Assembly (NCBI GenBank): GCA_016237705.1
Contig: CP066204.1
Location: 1,498,001-1,562,000, forward strand
Source of the DNA: Aerococcaceae bacterium zg-252
GTDB lineage: Bacteria; Bacillota; Bacilli; Lactobacillales; Aerococcaceae
DNA: 64,000 bases
Reading direction: 5' to 3'
In this document: piece after piece, positions 35,896-46,097 of the stretch
Position numbering within the stretch: the stretch's first letter is position 1
Layout: every line of letters starts with the position of its first letter
Program-made: the position numbers and the translations under genes
The notes under the pieces: model-generated
Seen by the model: only the letters and a program-made list of their open reading frames with translations
Told to the model about the DNA's origin: nothing
Databases searched by the model: none

Positions 35896-38371
35896 GTGCG
35901 TCCATAAGGTACGAAGTAAATCCATTTTAGCAAAATGGTAGAATAGTAGTTTTAATATCTAAGGTCAATAACTAACTTAGAGGAGAAATCCAAAGAGGAC
36001 AATAGCACGTTATTAAAGTCATAAGCTGGATAGATATCATTCCACAGCTGAATGGCGAGACCTAAAGTTGATATGAGGATAAAATCTAAACTGATTGAAT
36101 GCCAGTCCGAGGAACATTTGTGGTGGTCATAACGAAAGATATCTATATACGTTATGTTGAGTGTACCTATGTAGTGAAAATGAATGCATTAGGCAAAACT
36201 TTACACTCAATCCGCTTGCATAAGCATGAAAGGACGAAAAGCATATCCGACAATCAACGCTTGCTTTTTACTTCGATACTAAATGGAGATTACCTAAGTC
36301 AGAAAGCGATAAAATGCTATGGTTTTAAGAACCTGAATATCTGATATGGTAACGGAGCCTTCGTAGTAATCCGAGAGAGATAATGACTCTTACATGGTGA
36401 AGGAAGGCAGTTTATTCATTCAATTCAGAGGAAAGGAAGGTGCGAGAGGCACTATGAGAAATCCCAACAATGTATTGATTAGTTTGAGAAAACATTCAAA
36501 AGAAGAAAACTACACTTACAAAAGATTGTATCGTAACCTTTACAATACAGACCTATTCTTGCAAGCATACCAAAATATTTATGCTAACACAGGAAATATG
36601 ACTAAAGGTGTAGATAATCAAACAATAAGTGCAATGAGCTTAGAAAGAATTAACAAAATCATTGATTCACTAAAAGATGAAAATTACTCACCCACACCAA
36701 CAAAAAGAATATATATTCCAAAGAAAAACGGAAAATTAAGACCATTAGGCATATCAAGCATTGACGATAAATTAGTACAGGAAGTATGTAGAATGTTATT
36801 AAATTATATCTATGATGAAAGCTTTGAGGACACATCTCATGGCTTTAGAGATAATAGAAGTTGTCATACCGCTTTAAGACAAATTCAAAATAGATTCGTA
36901 AGATGTAAATGGTTCGTTGAAGGAGACATTAAAGGTTTCTTTGACAATATAGACCATAACATTATGATAGACATTCTATCCAAGCGTATTGACGATGAAA
37001 GATTCCTAAGATTAATAAGAAAGTTTCTTAAAGCTGGATACATGGAACAAAACCAATATCACAACACCTACAGTGGAATGCCACAAGGGTCAATAATAAG
37101 TCCCATACTTTCAAATATTTACTTGGATAAATTTGACAAGTATATGCAAAATTACAAGGAAAGCTTTGATAAAGGTAATAAAAGAAAGCAAAATAAGGAA
37201 TATAAAGCTCTCTATGATAGAAGAAAAAGACTTGAAAATAAGTTAAGCAAGACAACCAATAAAATTGAAATAGATGATATTAAATCAGAAATTGAAGAGA
37301 TAAACAAAAGATATTTCAATATACCTTGCTTAAATCCTATGGATGAAAACTTCAAGAGAATACAATATGTTAGATATGCTGATGATTTCATTATTGGCAT
37401 TATCGGTTCTAAGGCAGATGCTGAAAAGGTAAAACAAGACATTGGTCAATTTATCAAATCAGAATTAAACCTCGAACTATCTGATGAAAAAACGCTAGTA
37501 ACAAAATCAACAGATAGAGCCAAGTTCCTAGGTTTTGATATCAGAGTAACTCCTGGAAGTAATCATACAAAGAGGACAAAAGCAGATATAAAAGCAAGAA
37601 ACTTTGGTGGTCATGTAAGACTTGAGCTATCAACTTCAACAATACAAAATAAGCTAGCAGAGCTTGGAGCATTAAGAATTAAAAATCTAAATGGAAAAGA
37701 AGTATGGTTTCCTAAAGAAAGAACTGAGCTAATATCAAGAACAAACTTAAGTATATTAGACCAATATAACGGAGAAATTAGAGGATTCTGCAACTACTAC
37801 AGAATCGCAAATAATTCTTCAAAGCTCCATAAGTTTAGATACATTATGGAATATAGTCTGTATAAAACATTGGCTTGCAAATATAGGGCAAAGGTAACGG
37901 ATATTATAACTAGATACCGCACTGATAAAGATTTTGGTATAAGTTATACAGATAAAAATGGTAATAACAAAACTCGTTTACTTTGGAAAGACAACTTGGC
38001 TAGAAAAGAATTTCCCCAATGTGATAATGCTGATGTGATTCATAAGCAAAAATTCTATCTTAAGAAACCAACGCTAGGTTTAAGATTAAAAAATAATAAG
38101 TGTGAATGGTGCGGGAAAGAAACTAATAATCTAAAAGTGTATCAAGTAAAAAAGCTTAAAGACTTAACTGATGAATATGCTTGGCATGTTTTTATGAAAA
38201 GCATTAATAGAAAAACTCTAGTAATTTGTAATGAATGTTTTGAAAAAATTAATAACTCAAATGAAGAATAAATGGAAAGCCGTATACATCGAGAGGTGTA
38301 CGTACGGTTTGGGGGCGAGTATCTAAAAACCTACATTAGAAATAATGCAAGGCGTTGGATACTTAGCCTAC
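35896..38371 (+). mobile_element. Group II intron 1 in the relaxase gene
   Basis: A 2476-bp intron. The 5' end reads GTGCG as expected. Domain V is visible at about 38277-38310 (AGCCGT/ACGGTT and ACATC/GGTGT around a GAGA loop). Domain VI follows and the 3' end is AC at 38370-38371. Residues 35896-36453 are the ribozyme domains I-III region and contain no gene. The ORF in domain IV encodes the maturase. The site, within the relaxase HxH motif region, is highly conserved coding sequence, which suits intron spread by retrohoming between elements. Confidence 0.9.
36454..38271 (+). CDS. Group II intron reverse transcriptase/maturase/endonuclease (intron 1)
   Basis: A 605-residue LtrA-type protein. 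Reverse transcriptase blocks include GISSIDDKLVQEV, HGFRDNRSCHTAL, EGDIKGFFDNIDH, GMPQGSIISPILSNIYL and the catalytic YADD ([12 protein letters not shown]). Maturase domain X follows, then an HNH endonuclease (CEWCGKE ... WHVFM ... VICNECFE). The start is ATG 36454 (MRNPNNVLISL), the usual N-terminus; an upstream ATG at 36394 lies in ribozyme sequence. It promotes splicing and retrohoming of its intron. It looks intact. Confidence 0.93.
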   Translation: MRNPNNVLISLRKHSKEENYTYKRLYRNLYNTDLFLQAYQNIYANTGNMTKGVDNQTISAMSLERINKIIDSLKDENYSPTPTKRIYIPKKNGKLRPLGISSIDDKLVQEVCRMLLNYIYDESFEDTSHGFRDNRSCHTALRQIQNRFVRCKWFVEGDIKGFFDNIDHNIMIDILSKRIDDERFLRLIRKFLKAGYMEQNQYHNTYSGMPQGSIISPILSNIYLDKFDKYMQNYKESFDKGNKRKQNKEYKALYDRRKRLENKLSKTTNKIEIDDIKSEIEEINKRYFNIPCLNPMDENFKRIQYVRYADDFIIGIIGSKADAEKVKQDIGQFIKSELNLELSDEKTLVTKSTDRAKFLGFDIRVTPGSNHTKRTKADIKARNFGGHVRLELSTSTIQNKLAELGALRIKNLNGKEVWFPKERTELISRTNLSILDQYNGEIRGFCNYYRIANNSSKLHKFRYIMEYSLYKTLACKYRAKVTDIITRYRTDKDFGISYTDKNGNNKTRLLWKDNLARKEFPQCDNADVIHKQKFYLKKPTLGLRLKNNKCEWCGKETNNLKVYQVKKLKDLTDEYAWHVFMKSINRKTLVICNECFEKINNSNEE

Positions 38372-39366
38372 TCAATAATGTGAATATGGTTACAGGCAAG
38401 TGCTATCAGTCCAACAAGAAAAGCTATCATCAAATTAGGTATCAAAGTGATAAATTGTGCAAAAAAAACAACCTATCTGTTATTGATGAGTTCTATGAAA
38501 CTTATAGAAAGAAATACAAGACTAATGGTAAGTCATGGTATGAAAATGACCAATTTAAAAAAGGTACTTCTTGGAAAAGTAAGCTTCAATTTGATATAGA
38601 CAGAGCTATTAAACAATCCAAAGATTGGGATGATTTTCTAAAGAAAATGACTACCTTCAATTATGAAATTAAGTATGGAAAACACATTGCATTTAAGCAA
38701 AAAGACAAAGAAAGGTTTACAAGAGCTAAGACTATTGGAAAAGATTATACTGAGGATAGATTAAAAGAGCGTATCTTAGATAATGCTAATCAAAGAACCT
38801 ATGCTGTAAAAAACGTGTTGGGAATATTATAGATATAGCAAATAATGAAAAGATACAATCAAGCAAAGGCTATGAGTACTGGGCTACAAAACATAATTTG
38901 AAAACTGCAGCCGATACTGTACTTTTGATGCGTGAAAAAGGATTTAAGTCTATCTCCCAGCTTGATGAATTCATTAAGAAAAGTGCATTAAAAAGACAAA
39001 ATTTACAGGACAAAATCAAAGTCATAGATAAGAAAATTTCAGTTCTATCAAGTACTATGGAACAAGTTCATACCGTAAAAATGTATCGCCAAATCTATCT
39101 TGAATATAAGAAAGATCCATCAGATAAGGCTTTTTTTGAAGAACATAAATCAGAAATAACACTCTATGAAAATTCTCTTTCAGACCTAAAAATATCTTAC
39201 TCAAAACTTCCAAACTCCAGGGATATTTTGAAAGAGCTTGATTCATTGCATGAAAAAAAGAATACCCTAATGCAAGAGTATTCTTCTGCAAAATCCGATA
39301 TGAAAGAACTGTATCAAATCAGAAAAAATTATGAGAAATATATGGGTAAGGAGATGGAGAGGTAAT

Positions 39367-40620
39367 TCATTCTCCTTTTTGTCCTCTCAAAAAATCTATA
39401 ACGGCCATTGCAATTTTTTTAGATAGAATTGGCGGAACAGCATTGCCTACCTGTTTAAATGCAGCTGTTCGTGAATGTTCAAAATAAAAATCATCTGGAA
39501 ACCCTTGTATTCTAGCTGCTTCTCTTACCGTAATTGAACGATTCTGTCTTAAATCTGGATGAATATAGTAATGTCCATCCTTCGCAATATGAGCAACAAC
39601 TGTATGACTAACAGAGCCATAATCCAAAGCTTTATATCTATCTAAAAAAGATGTTGTATTAGAATGCGTTTGTAGTTCTTCAGGTATATCGATATACCTG
39701 AAATTCTTACCTTTTTTCTTAGCTTTTAGTACCAATTTATATATCTTCAAATCATTTTCGTTATGAGGTCTTGCAACATGTTGTGTTAAAATATCATCTT
39801 TTTTACGAATATATTTTTCAACAAACTGACTTGAAACATCACAACGATACTTATGAGAACTTCCTCCAGACTTTATACTTGGCAAGTCCTCAAATAATTC
39901 TTTTATAGTTGGGGCAGCTTCAACATATTCAGCCAAGCAGTCAAAAAATGAGTTATCGAACACTAAATCTTTCCGATGTCCGACAAGTATTAAACGTTCT
40001 CTTTTTTGTACTACACCATAATTACTTGCATCTATTATTTGATAATCTACCTCATATCCGCACTTATCAAATTCGCAAATTATTTTTGGCAAGAGTAACT
40101 CTCCTGATAAATCCTTAAAAGAAAGCAACCCTTTAACATTTTCAAAAACAAAGAACTTTGGTTTATATTTATCCAGAAAATCTAAATAATGTTTATACAG
40201 ATAAATTCTTTTATCAGTAGATTTTTTCGACTTGTTATTAGCTCTACCGATTGTAGAATATGCCTGACACGGTGGTCCACCAATAATACCATCTAACTCA
40301 TTATTACCTAATCTTTGGTCAATAAATTCAAAAATCGAAGGTATAGTATCTTTACTTATTTCCTTATTCAATATATCTTTAGTTAGATCTCTTGGTATAA
40401 TCGAGTACAAATCATCTCTCGAGATTTTTCCTTGAATATATTCAAAATATGGAGATAAGTTATTTTCTTTTTTTAAATAGTAATATATGTTTCTTAATTC
40501 TAAAGAAGAGCAAGCATCTTTGTCCATTTCTATATGACAAATAAAATTATAATAGTCTTTATACCTAAATCCTTCGGTTAATCCACCCGCTCCTGAAAAC
40601 ACATCTACTATATTTAGCAT
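39367..40620 (-). CDS. C5-cytosine DNA methyltransferase 2 of the defence operon
   Basis: A 417-residue C5 methyltransferase. Motif I is VDVFSGAGGLTEGF. The catalytic Cys118 is in motif IV (GGPPCQAYS), followed by FENVKGL, QKRERLILVG, and C-terminal [11 protein letters not shown] and QVGNAVPP. The variable region differs from the HaeIII-like enzyme upstream, so another target is expected. I chose ATG 40620, seven bases after GGAGG; the upstream GTG is weaker. It is last in a six-gene leftward operon, 28 bp after the receiver protein, and meets the relaxase gene tail to tail. Confidence 0.9.
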   Translation of the reverse strand: MLNIVDVFSGAGGLTEGFRYKDYYNFICHIEMDKDACSSLELRNIYYYLKKENNLSPYFEYIQGKISRDDLYSIIPRDLTKDILNKEISKDTIPSIFEFIDQRLGNNELDGIIGGPPCQAYSTIGRANNKSKKSTDKRIYLYKHYLDFLDKYKPKFFVFENVKGLLSFKDLSGELLLPKIICEFDKCGYEVDYQIIDASNYGVVQKRERLILVGHRKDLVFDNSFFDCLAEYVEAAPTIKELFEDLPSIKSGGSSHKYRCDVSSQFVEKYIRKKDDILTQHVARPHNENDLKIYKLVLKAKKKGKNFRYIDIPEELQTHSNTTSFLDRYKALDYGSVSHTVVAHIAKDGHYYIHPDLRQNRSITVREAARIQGFPDDFYFEHSRTAAFKQVGNAVPPILSKKIAMAVIDFLRGQKGE

Positions 40621-40648
40621 AACCACACCTCCTTTCTAAAAATTCAAA

Positions 40649-41926
40649 TTATAAATATTTTTTTAATATACTATCAGCATTAAATGTCGGTTGTCCTTGT
40701 CTTTGATAATATGAACTAAATCTTGCAATAATATCTCTCTTAAACGAATCTGTAATTGTTCCAATTTTAACTAAATTTCGTTCTGCAAATTCATTATTTT
40801 CTCTATCATATTTTAGGCATGTTAACAAACTAAAATCTATAAAACCTCCATCGAAAAACCCTACTTTAGGTAAAAAATGATATCTCATAGATTTTTCATG
40901 AGAATTTCTAGACCATGAAGCTATCTTATTTCTATTTCCATTTGAAATCTTTTCTTCCGTTTTTTGTTGCTCAGAACACTTTTGTATGGTTTTATTGAAT
41001 TCGTCAACACTTTCATAACTTTGAATTTTAGCAAACAAGATATTTTCAGCTTTATCATTAGCTAAATCACAAGCCGGCGTTAATACTATAAATTTTTCAT
41101 TACTATCATCATCTTTGTAAATATCACAATTACATATCCTGTCAATTGGATTTGGGAACATATACATTTCGATAGGCTCAACATCCAAATAACCATCATT
41201 AAACATATATTTATTATTCAACCAACTAGATACATAACGTATTATCACTTTTTCTTGAATTCCCTTATCTAAACCATTAATTTCCTCTTTCTTATTTATA
41301 AAACACTCTGGTAATATATTCCAGAAAAAATCTTTAATATGCTTATCTACTTTTCCTCTTGAACCAAATATGCTAAAAATAGAAGTATTGTAGTAATCTA
41401 TTAACTCCTCAACAACTTCTTCTAATGTTGGTGTCTCTTTAGAACAAGATTTAATAATATTTCGATTTATCTCTTGAGTCATCTTATTAGGAAAACCCGT
41501 TCTAACAATTATTGGTATAATTTCCTTACTAATAATGTTTTTCAATAAAACATTCCCAGAATAATTTTCATCTTCTTTATTATTATCATCAGTTTCTAAT
41601 TTTAAATCTACAATCAAAGCATGAAAGTTCTCTTTATACAATAACAGCATTGCTTTCTCTGGTGTATCAGCAGCTTTATATATTACTGAAAAATTAAATA
41701 TTTCATCAATTTCGCTACTTAAGCTAAAATCCTCTTTTAACTTATTATAAACTGCTTCTTTATTATCTAGTATAGATAGCTTTGCAATCTGCTTCCCCTC
41801 AGCAATTCCAAGAATCTTGCTTGCTTTATTTATGAAATATTTTTTATTAAAGTTCTCAATCGCTTCTTTTAATTGTTGTTCTTGCTCTACATCATCATCT
41901 ATCAATAAAATTTTAAATTCACTCAT
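40649..41926 (-). CDS. Receiver-domain protein with unknown effector region
   Basis: A 425-residue protein. The N-terminus is receiver-like: KILLIDDDVEQ (Asp10-12), the likely phospho-acceptor Asp107 in HALIVDLKLE, and IIPIIVRTG with Thr143. An insert of about 50 residues separates the acidic pocket from the acceptor, unlike standard response regulators. The remaining 270 residues are not a known DNA-binding output; they contain a FIVLTPACDLAND segment. It lies 4 bp downstream of the double-GHKL protein, so it is probably its partner. I infer a phosphorelay or allosteric pair controlling restriction or another defence effect. Confidence 0.75.
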   Translation of the reverse strand: MSEFKILLIDDDVEQEQQLKEAIENFNKKYFINKASKILGIAEGKQIAKLSILDNKEAVYNKLKEDFSLSSEIDEIFNFSVIYKAADTPEKAMLLLYKENFHALIVDLKLETDDNNKEDENYSGNVLLKNIISKEIIPIIVRTGFPNKMTQEINRNIIKSCSKETPTLEEVVEELIDYYNTSIFSIFGSRGKVDKHIKDFFWNILPECFINKKEEINGLDKGIQEKVIIRYVSSWLNNKYMFNDGYLDVEPIEMYMFPNPIDRICNCDIYKDDDSNEKFIVLTPACDLANDKAENILFAKIQSYESVDEFNKTIQKCSEQQKTEEKISNGNRNKIASWSRNSHEKSMRYHFLPKVGFFDGGFIDFSLLTCLKYDRENNEFAERNLVKIGTITDSFKRDIIARFSSYYQRQGQPTFNADSILKKYL

Positions 41927-41930
41927 ACAG

Positions 41931-44093
41931 CTAACTCCTTAATAAAGTTATTCTAAAGCAAGCTCCTTTAATAGCCTCTATAGCTTCTAACTTTCCATTA
42001 TTTCTTTGGATAGCTTCTCCTGCTATAGCTAAACCCAAGCCTGTACCATTATCATCTGACACTCTTTTTTTGCCAGAATATCCAGGAGTGAAAAGAATAT
42101 CATCCTCCAAATCTTCTTTAGATATGCCTGGACCATTATCCAAAATTTCTATGTAGATTTTATCATCATCTCCATAAGACATTATCTCAATTGATTTTAA
42201 TGGTTCAGAAGAAAATTCCACCCAAAACATTGCATTCTCAACAATATTAGTCAGCGCCATATACAAATCTTCTTCAATGATATTTGTATAAAGATCTTCT
42301 ACACTGTTATACTGTATTTCAACATCTTTATCTTTAGCAATTTCTTCAAACAATTCAATAACTCCGTTTATTTGTTTCTGAACACTTGTTTTTTTGCACT
42401 TACCCCTTTTATTAGAGGATAATGGATCCAAGCGTTTAAAAAAATTACTCATTCTCATAGCTTCATCACTCAGTTTTTTCATTTGATCTGACAATTTATT
42501 GTAACTAGATGCTCCAAGTTCTTCACACTTATATAAATTATCTAAATATTCTTTAATTGTAGGAATTCTGTTAGTATACCAAGAAAGAGGTTTTCTTCCT
42601 TCATGTAACACAACACTTATCACATTCCCAAGAGTTGTATGCTTCTGATAAATTGCAATAGTTTCTTTAACTTCTAAAAATTCTGTTTCCTTTTCTTTCT
42701 CTAAATTCTTTATTTCTTTAGTTAACTCTTTATTTAATAGCGTAATGTGTTCATCAGTCTTCTCAGGCGATTTCATTAAATTTTTATATGCTTTTTCAAC
42801 CGCTTTTTCCATTTTTTGATTGATATGGCTAAAATCAAAAAGTTTATCTATTGCCTCTGGCTTCTTTTTTGTTGCTTTTTGTCTATACCTAAATCTTTCC
42901 TTTTCTAATAAGCTAAGACTCAAATCAGCAATTCTCTGCAGTGTATAAAAATTAGAGTTTTCATACAATCCGTCTCTAGCACTTTTTTCCTTTAGTCCAG
43001 ACATTTCTTCAGATTCTATACCTATTTTTCCATTAATTTGTTCTGAACCTATTGACATACTAGGATTTTGTACACGCTTAGAGTCTAAATTTAACCAGTC
43101 AAAGCCCTTATCTCCATATGGTCTTATTCTAAAATCATTTCTAAAAATACTAATACCAGATTTGTCAATCAACATATTTTTTATTTCTGTTTTAGAAAGA
43201 TTTGTATTTTGATTTCCATTAACAAAATTCACTATCACTTCTATTCCTGATGGATCTTTATCATAAACCCTATAATCAATACTAATTTCCCCACATGATA
43301 CAGAACCTTTAGGTAATTCATCTATAAAACTATCTTTAAATTTTTTTTCTTCTTTTGTATAAAAATTTAAATATTCCAATTCATAACTAAAATCAGAATG
43401 TATTTTACCAGATAACTTATAATGCCACGCTTCACTGAATTCTAACTGTGAAATTTCTTTGCAAATATTCTTTTTAACATCGCTATAAAAATTTTCATAG
43501 CTAACGATTATTTTAAAATCTTTTACATTTGATAATAGCTTTGATAATTCCTTCTCAACTTTTTGTGAATCAATTTCACTTATTTCATCAGCTAACACAT
43601 TACCATATTCGTTTGTAATAATAAGTTTAGTTCCAGAATCATCCGTGGTTTCAGATGTTGTAATAACAATTGGAATTTCACTCAACTTCTTCTCAGAATT
43701 AAATTCATCCCAATCAAAATGAGCCATGGTTTTAATACCATCTTTTATTGTAATTAATTCTAATTTGTTACCCAGTAAAGAAACAGCATACCTGCCGATT
43801 CCTTTTCTTCCTTGATAAACCCTTCCTTTTGGACTATTTTTCTTTTTCAGTTTATAGTCCGTTGATGGAACCATCCAAGCATTCAGAACTGTATCTTGAC
43901 TCATTCCGTGTCCATCATCTTCAACAACAATTTTTAACTCATTCTCATTTTTTAGATATGTTATTTTTACATAGCTTGCATCTGCATCATATGAATTTTT
44001 TACAAGCTCCACTAAGGCTGCTGGAAGGTCTTTAATTAAATCTTTACCAATTGACATTATTAGTCTGCCAGTAGGCTCAAAATAACTTTTCAT
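41931..44093 (-). CDS. Double-GHKL ATPase with histidine-kinase-like C-terminus
   Basis: A 720-residue protein. The N-terminal GHKL (Hsp90/MutL/MORC-like) domain has ELVKNSYDA (29-37), DDGHGMS (59-65) and GRKGIGRYA (95-103). The C-terminal half looks like a histidine kinase: an H-box-like LHEGRKPLSW with His497, an N box (NIVENAM, about 617-623), DNGPG (652-656) and GTGLGL (683-688). A coiled-coil-like region links the two. No membrane segment or sensor domain is seen, so it acts in the cytoplasm. Its gene starts one base after the endonuclease gene and is followed by the receiver gene. GHKL ATPases are known companions of restriction-modification genes, but I know no described system with this exact pairing. 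Confidence 0.82.
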   Translation of the reverse strand: MKSYFEPTGRLIMSIGKDLIKDLPAALVELVKNSYDADASYVKITYLKNENELKIVVEDDGHGMSQDTVLNAWMVPSTDYKLKKKNSPKGRVYQGRKGIGRYAVSLLGNKLELITIKDGIKTMAHFDWDEFNSEKKLSEIPIVITTSETTDDSGTKLIITNEYGNVLADEISEIDSQKVEKELSKLLSNVKDFKIIVSYENFYSDVKKNICKEISQLEFSEAWHYKLSGKIHSDFSYELEYLNFYTKEEKKFKDSFIDELPKGSVSCGEISIDYRVYDKDPSGIEVIVNFVNGNQNTNLSKTEIKNMLIDKSGISIFRNDFRIRPYGDKGFDWLNLDSKRVQNPSMSIGSEQINGKIGIESEEMSGLKEKSARDGLYENSNFYTLQRIADLSLSLLEKERFRYRQKATKKKPEAIDKLFDFSHINQKMEKAVEKAYKNLMKSPEKTDEHITLLNKELTKEIKNLEKEKETEFLEVKETIAIYQKHTTLGNVISVVLHEGRKPLSWYTNRIPTIKEYLDNLYKCEELGASSYNKLSDQMKKLSDEAMRMSNFFKRLDPLSSNKRGKCKKTSVQKQINGVIELFEEIAKDKDVEIQYNSVEDLYTNIIEEDLYMALTNIVENAMFWVEFSSEPLKSIEIMSYGDDDKIYIEILDNGPGISKEDLEDDILFTPGYSGKKRVSDDNGTGLGLAIAGEAIQRNNGKLEAIEAIKGACFRITLLRS

Positions 44094-44094
44094 T

Positions 44095-45060
44095 CTACAT
44101 CTCTCCTGACCATCTACAATCTATCGATATTATTGTTGTAGGCATACCTATAATTTGTATATCAAACTTCAAACTTGATTCAACCTTAGTCGAAGCATTA
44201 TGAATTCTGAAACTAAATTGCCAACCACCATCAAGATATAGTTCCAATGTATTCTTACTGCCTGGTTTATATTCCAAGCTAACAATCCTTGTTGGAAGTG
44301 TTGATATTGGCAATTCAACGCTTCTTTTACGCTTTTTACCCTGTCTATTCAATGTTCCTCTCAAATTGTAGCTTTGAACTTGAGTTATCTTTTTATTGTC
44401 AATCCCAATTACTTTGTAAAAATCAAATTCTCCAAGCAAATACTCAACCATCAATCTAGGAATATCTTTACCAAACAAACAATTTTGTCTCTCCAGTTCC
44501 CCTTTAAATGCATTTAATAAAGGAACATATACATCGTCTTCTTTGTTAGGTAATTCACTCCACTTAGAACCCTTTTGTTTTTCAGAATCAAGATATTCAA
44601 ATATTGGTTTAATATCTGTCCAATATTGTTCAGAACAATCTATTCCATACCACTTTTTCCCAAAATCTAAATTCTTAGATAATCTACTATGTTTTACAGC
44701 AAAATGGTTGTGTTTTACGCTAAGACCAATTTCCCATTCAATACCTCGTCTAATAATCAGTACATCTCTTACATCGCCTTCTTTGCCATTGTCATCTGAT
44801 TGAATTTTCAATTCCAGTTCATCTAATCCATCATCTAAAATCAAAGGTTCAAGTTCAAATATAGTATTTACTCCAGCTAATGCACTAATCTTGTATATAG
44901 CTTTTTCAGAATCGGTTAAAGTATTCCATGCACGTTCTGCAGCATAAAAGCTACTGTTTTTTTCTATCTTTGCCGTACGAACTTTTGATATTTCTTCAAA
45001 CAATGTAGTTAAATAAGAAAACTCATATGCCCTTCCTTGATTATTACTTTTTTCACTCAT
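44095..45060 (-). CDS. HaeIII-family type II restriction endonuclease
   Basis: A 321-residue protein matching the HaeIII family from its first residues (SEKSNNQGRAYEFSYL), through EPLILDDGLDELELKIQSDD, GDVRDVLIIR and WEIGLSVKHNHFAVKHSRLS, where the PD-(D/E)xK-type active site is expected, to QSYNLRGTLN. HaeIII cuts GGCC, and this specificity is inferred from similarity together with the very HaeIII-like methyltransferase upstream. The ATG follows GGAGGGAATCT, 13 bp after the methyltransferase stop. The gene is intact. Confidence 0.9.
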   Translation of the reverse strand: MSEKSNNQGRAYEFSYLTTLFEEISKVRTAKIEKNSSFYAAERAWNTLTDSEKAIYKISALAGVNTIFELEPLILDDGLDELELKIQSDDNGKEGDVRDVLIIRRGIEWEIGLSVKHNHFAVKHSRLSKNLDFGKKWYGIDCSEQYWTDIKPIFEYLDSEKQKGSKWSELPNKEDDVYVPLLNAFKGELERQNCLFGKDIPRLMVEYLLGEFDFYKVIGIDNKKITQVQSYNLRGTLNRQGKKRKRSVELPISTLPTRIVSLEYKPGSKNTLELYLDGGWQFSFRIHNASTKVESSLKFDIQIIGMPTTIISIDCRWSGEM

Positions 45061-45073
45061 AGATTCCCTCCGC

Positions 45074-46096
45074 CTAATTATCTGTGCCTGTTTTTAGGAA
45101 ACTCAAATTTGAACTAGAATTACGCAAAGCTTCTAAAATTGACTCAGCCATAACATACGCTAAGTTCACAGGAACAGCGTTACCGATCATTTTATATGCA
45201 TCGTTCAAATTCGTATAATAGAATTTAAAATTATCTGGAAATCCTTGTATTCTTGCACACTCTCTCACGGTTAATCTTCTGTATAGTGCTTCCTTACCAG
45301 GTTCAAATATATTTTTATTTTTTTCTACTTTAGGCATAACTGGTGCTTGCGGATGTAGTTGGCACTGTCTTCCAGATGCTTGGACTGTAAATGCCTGTTC
45401 ATCCCATTGTCTAACTCTATTTCTACTCATAAATATTGGCGAATAAGCACCAATAAAGTATTCATGATTCAAAACTTTGCAGTTATCACCATTTGTCTTA
45501 TTTTTTTCTAATGCTGGAATTGCCGAATCTTTTAAATCAAATATCGCATCTTTAAAAGTTAACTTTGACTCATATGGTTTAGGTGGTTCAAATTTGATGT
45601 TTAAATCCTTCCTAAATCCAACATAGAAAACTCTTTTTCTATCCTGAGGAACACCATAATCACTAGCATTTAACAAATGAATGAAAACATCGTAACCAGC
45701 TTCCTCAAATTGAGAAACAATATTTTCAACAGCACTATTATGCCTTTTCGCCATCATGCCCTTAACATTTTCTGCTAAGAAGAACTTCGGCTTTTTATCT
45801 TTCAAAATGCGTATGTACTGATAAAATAATTGTCCTCTTGGATCGTCAATTCCTTTTAATGACCCTGCCTCACTCCAAGACTGGCATGGCGGACCTCCTA
45901 TAATACCATCACATTCAGGAAACATCTCTGAAGGAATACCACAAATATCTCCCTTAATAAGTTTTGTATCGTGATTTTTTTCATATGTTTCCCAAATTGT
46001 TTTATCGTATTCATTAGCAGCTACCACATTAAACCCTGCTTTTTCAAAACCCAAGTCTAATCCTCCTGCTCCTGAAAACAAACTAATTAAATTCAT
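45074..46096 (-). CDS. HaeIII-like C5-cytosine methyltransferase (GGCC expected)
   Basis: A 340-residue enzyme very like M.HaeIII throughout: [35 protein letters not shown], catalytic Cys71 in [47 protein letters not shown] and [11 protein letters not shown]. It should methylate GGCC and protect DNA from the next gene's product. The start is ATG 46096, nine bases after GGAGG; the longer frame overlaps the HTH gene. It starts one base after the HTH stop, so it is coupled to the controller. Confidence 0.93.
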   Translation of the reverse strand: MNLISLFSGAGGLDLGFEKAGFNVVAANEYDKTIWETYEKNHDTKLIKGDICGIPSEMFPECDGIIGGPPCQSWSEAGSLKGIDDPRGQLFYQYIRILKDKKPKFFLAENVKGMMAKRHNSAVENIVSQFEEAGYDVFIHLLNASDYGVPQDRKRVFYVGFRKDLNIKFEPPKPYESKLTFKDAIFDLKDSAIPALEKNKTNGDNCKVLNHEYFIGAYSPIFMSRNRVRQWDEQAFTVQASGRQCQLHPQAPVMPKVEKNKNIFEPGKEALYRRLTVRECARIQGFPDNFKFYYTNLNDAYKMIGNAVPVNLAYVMAESILEALRNSSSNLSFLKTGTDN

Positions 46097-46097
46097 T

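Larger units (their letters stand above)
35559..39365 (+). pseudogene. MOBP-type relaxase, split by a group II intron and frameshifted
   Basis: Exon 1 (35559-35895, GTG start) has the relaxase opening (AITKIHPIKSTLNLAIAYI) and the metal-binding HIDKGHIHNHII. Exon 2 starts at 38372 (NNVNMVTGKCYQSNKKSYHQ). Joining at the predicted splice points gives HNHIIFNNVNMVTGKCYQ in frame, so splicing would restore the domain. A second defect remains: one A is missing from the run near 38812, so the frame stops at 38832. The natural continuation (RVGNIIDIANNEKIQSSKGY ... YEKYMGKEMER) runs in another frame to 39365. The nuclease domain lies before the shift, so a truncated relaxase could still be made. The 3' end meets the cytosine methyltransferase gene tail to tail. 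Confidence 0.88.
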
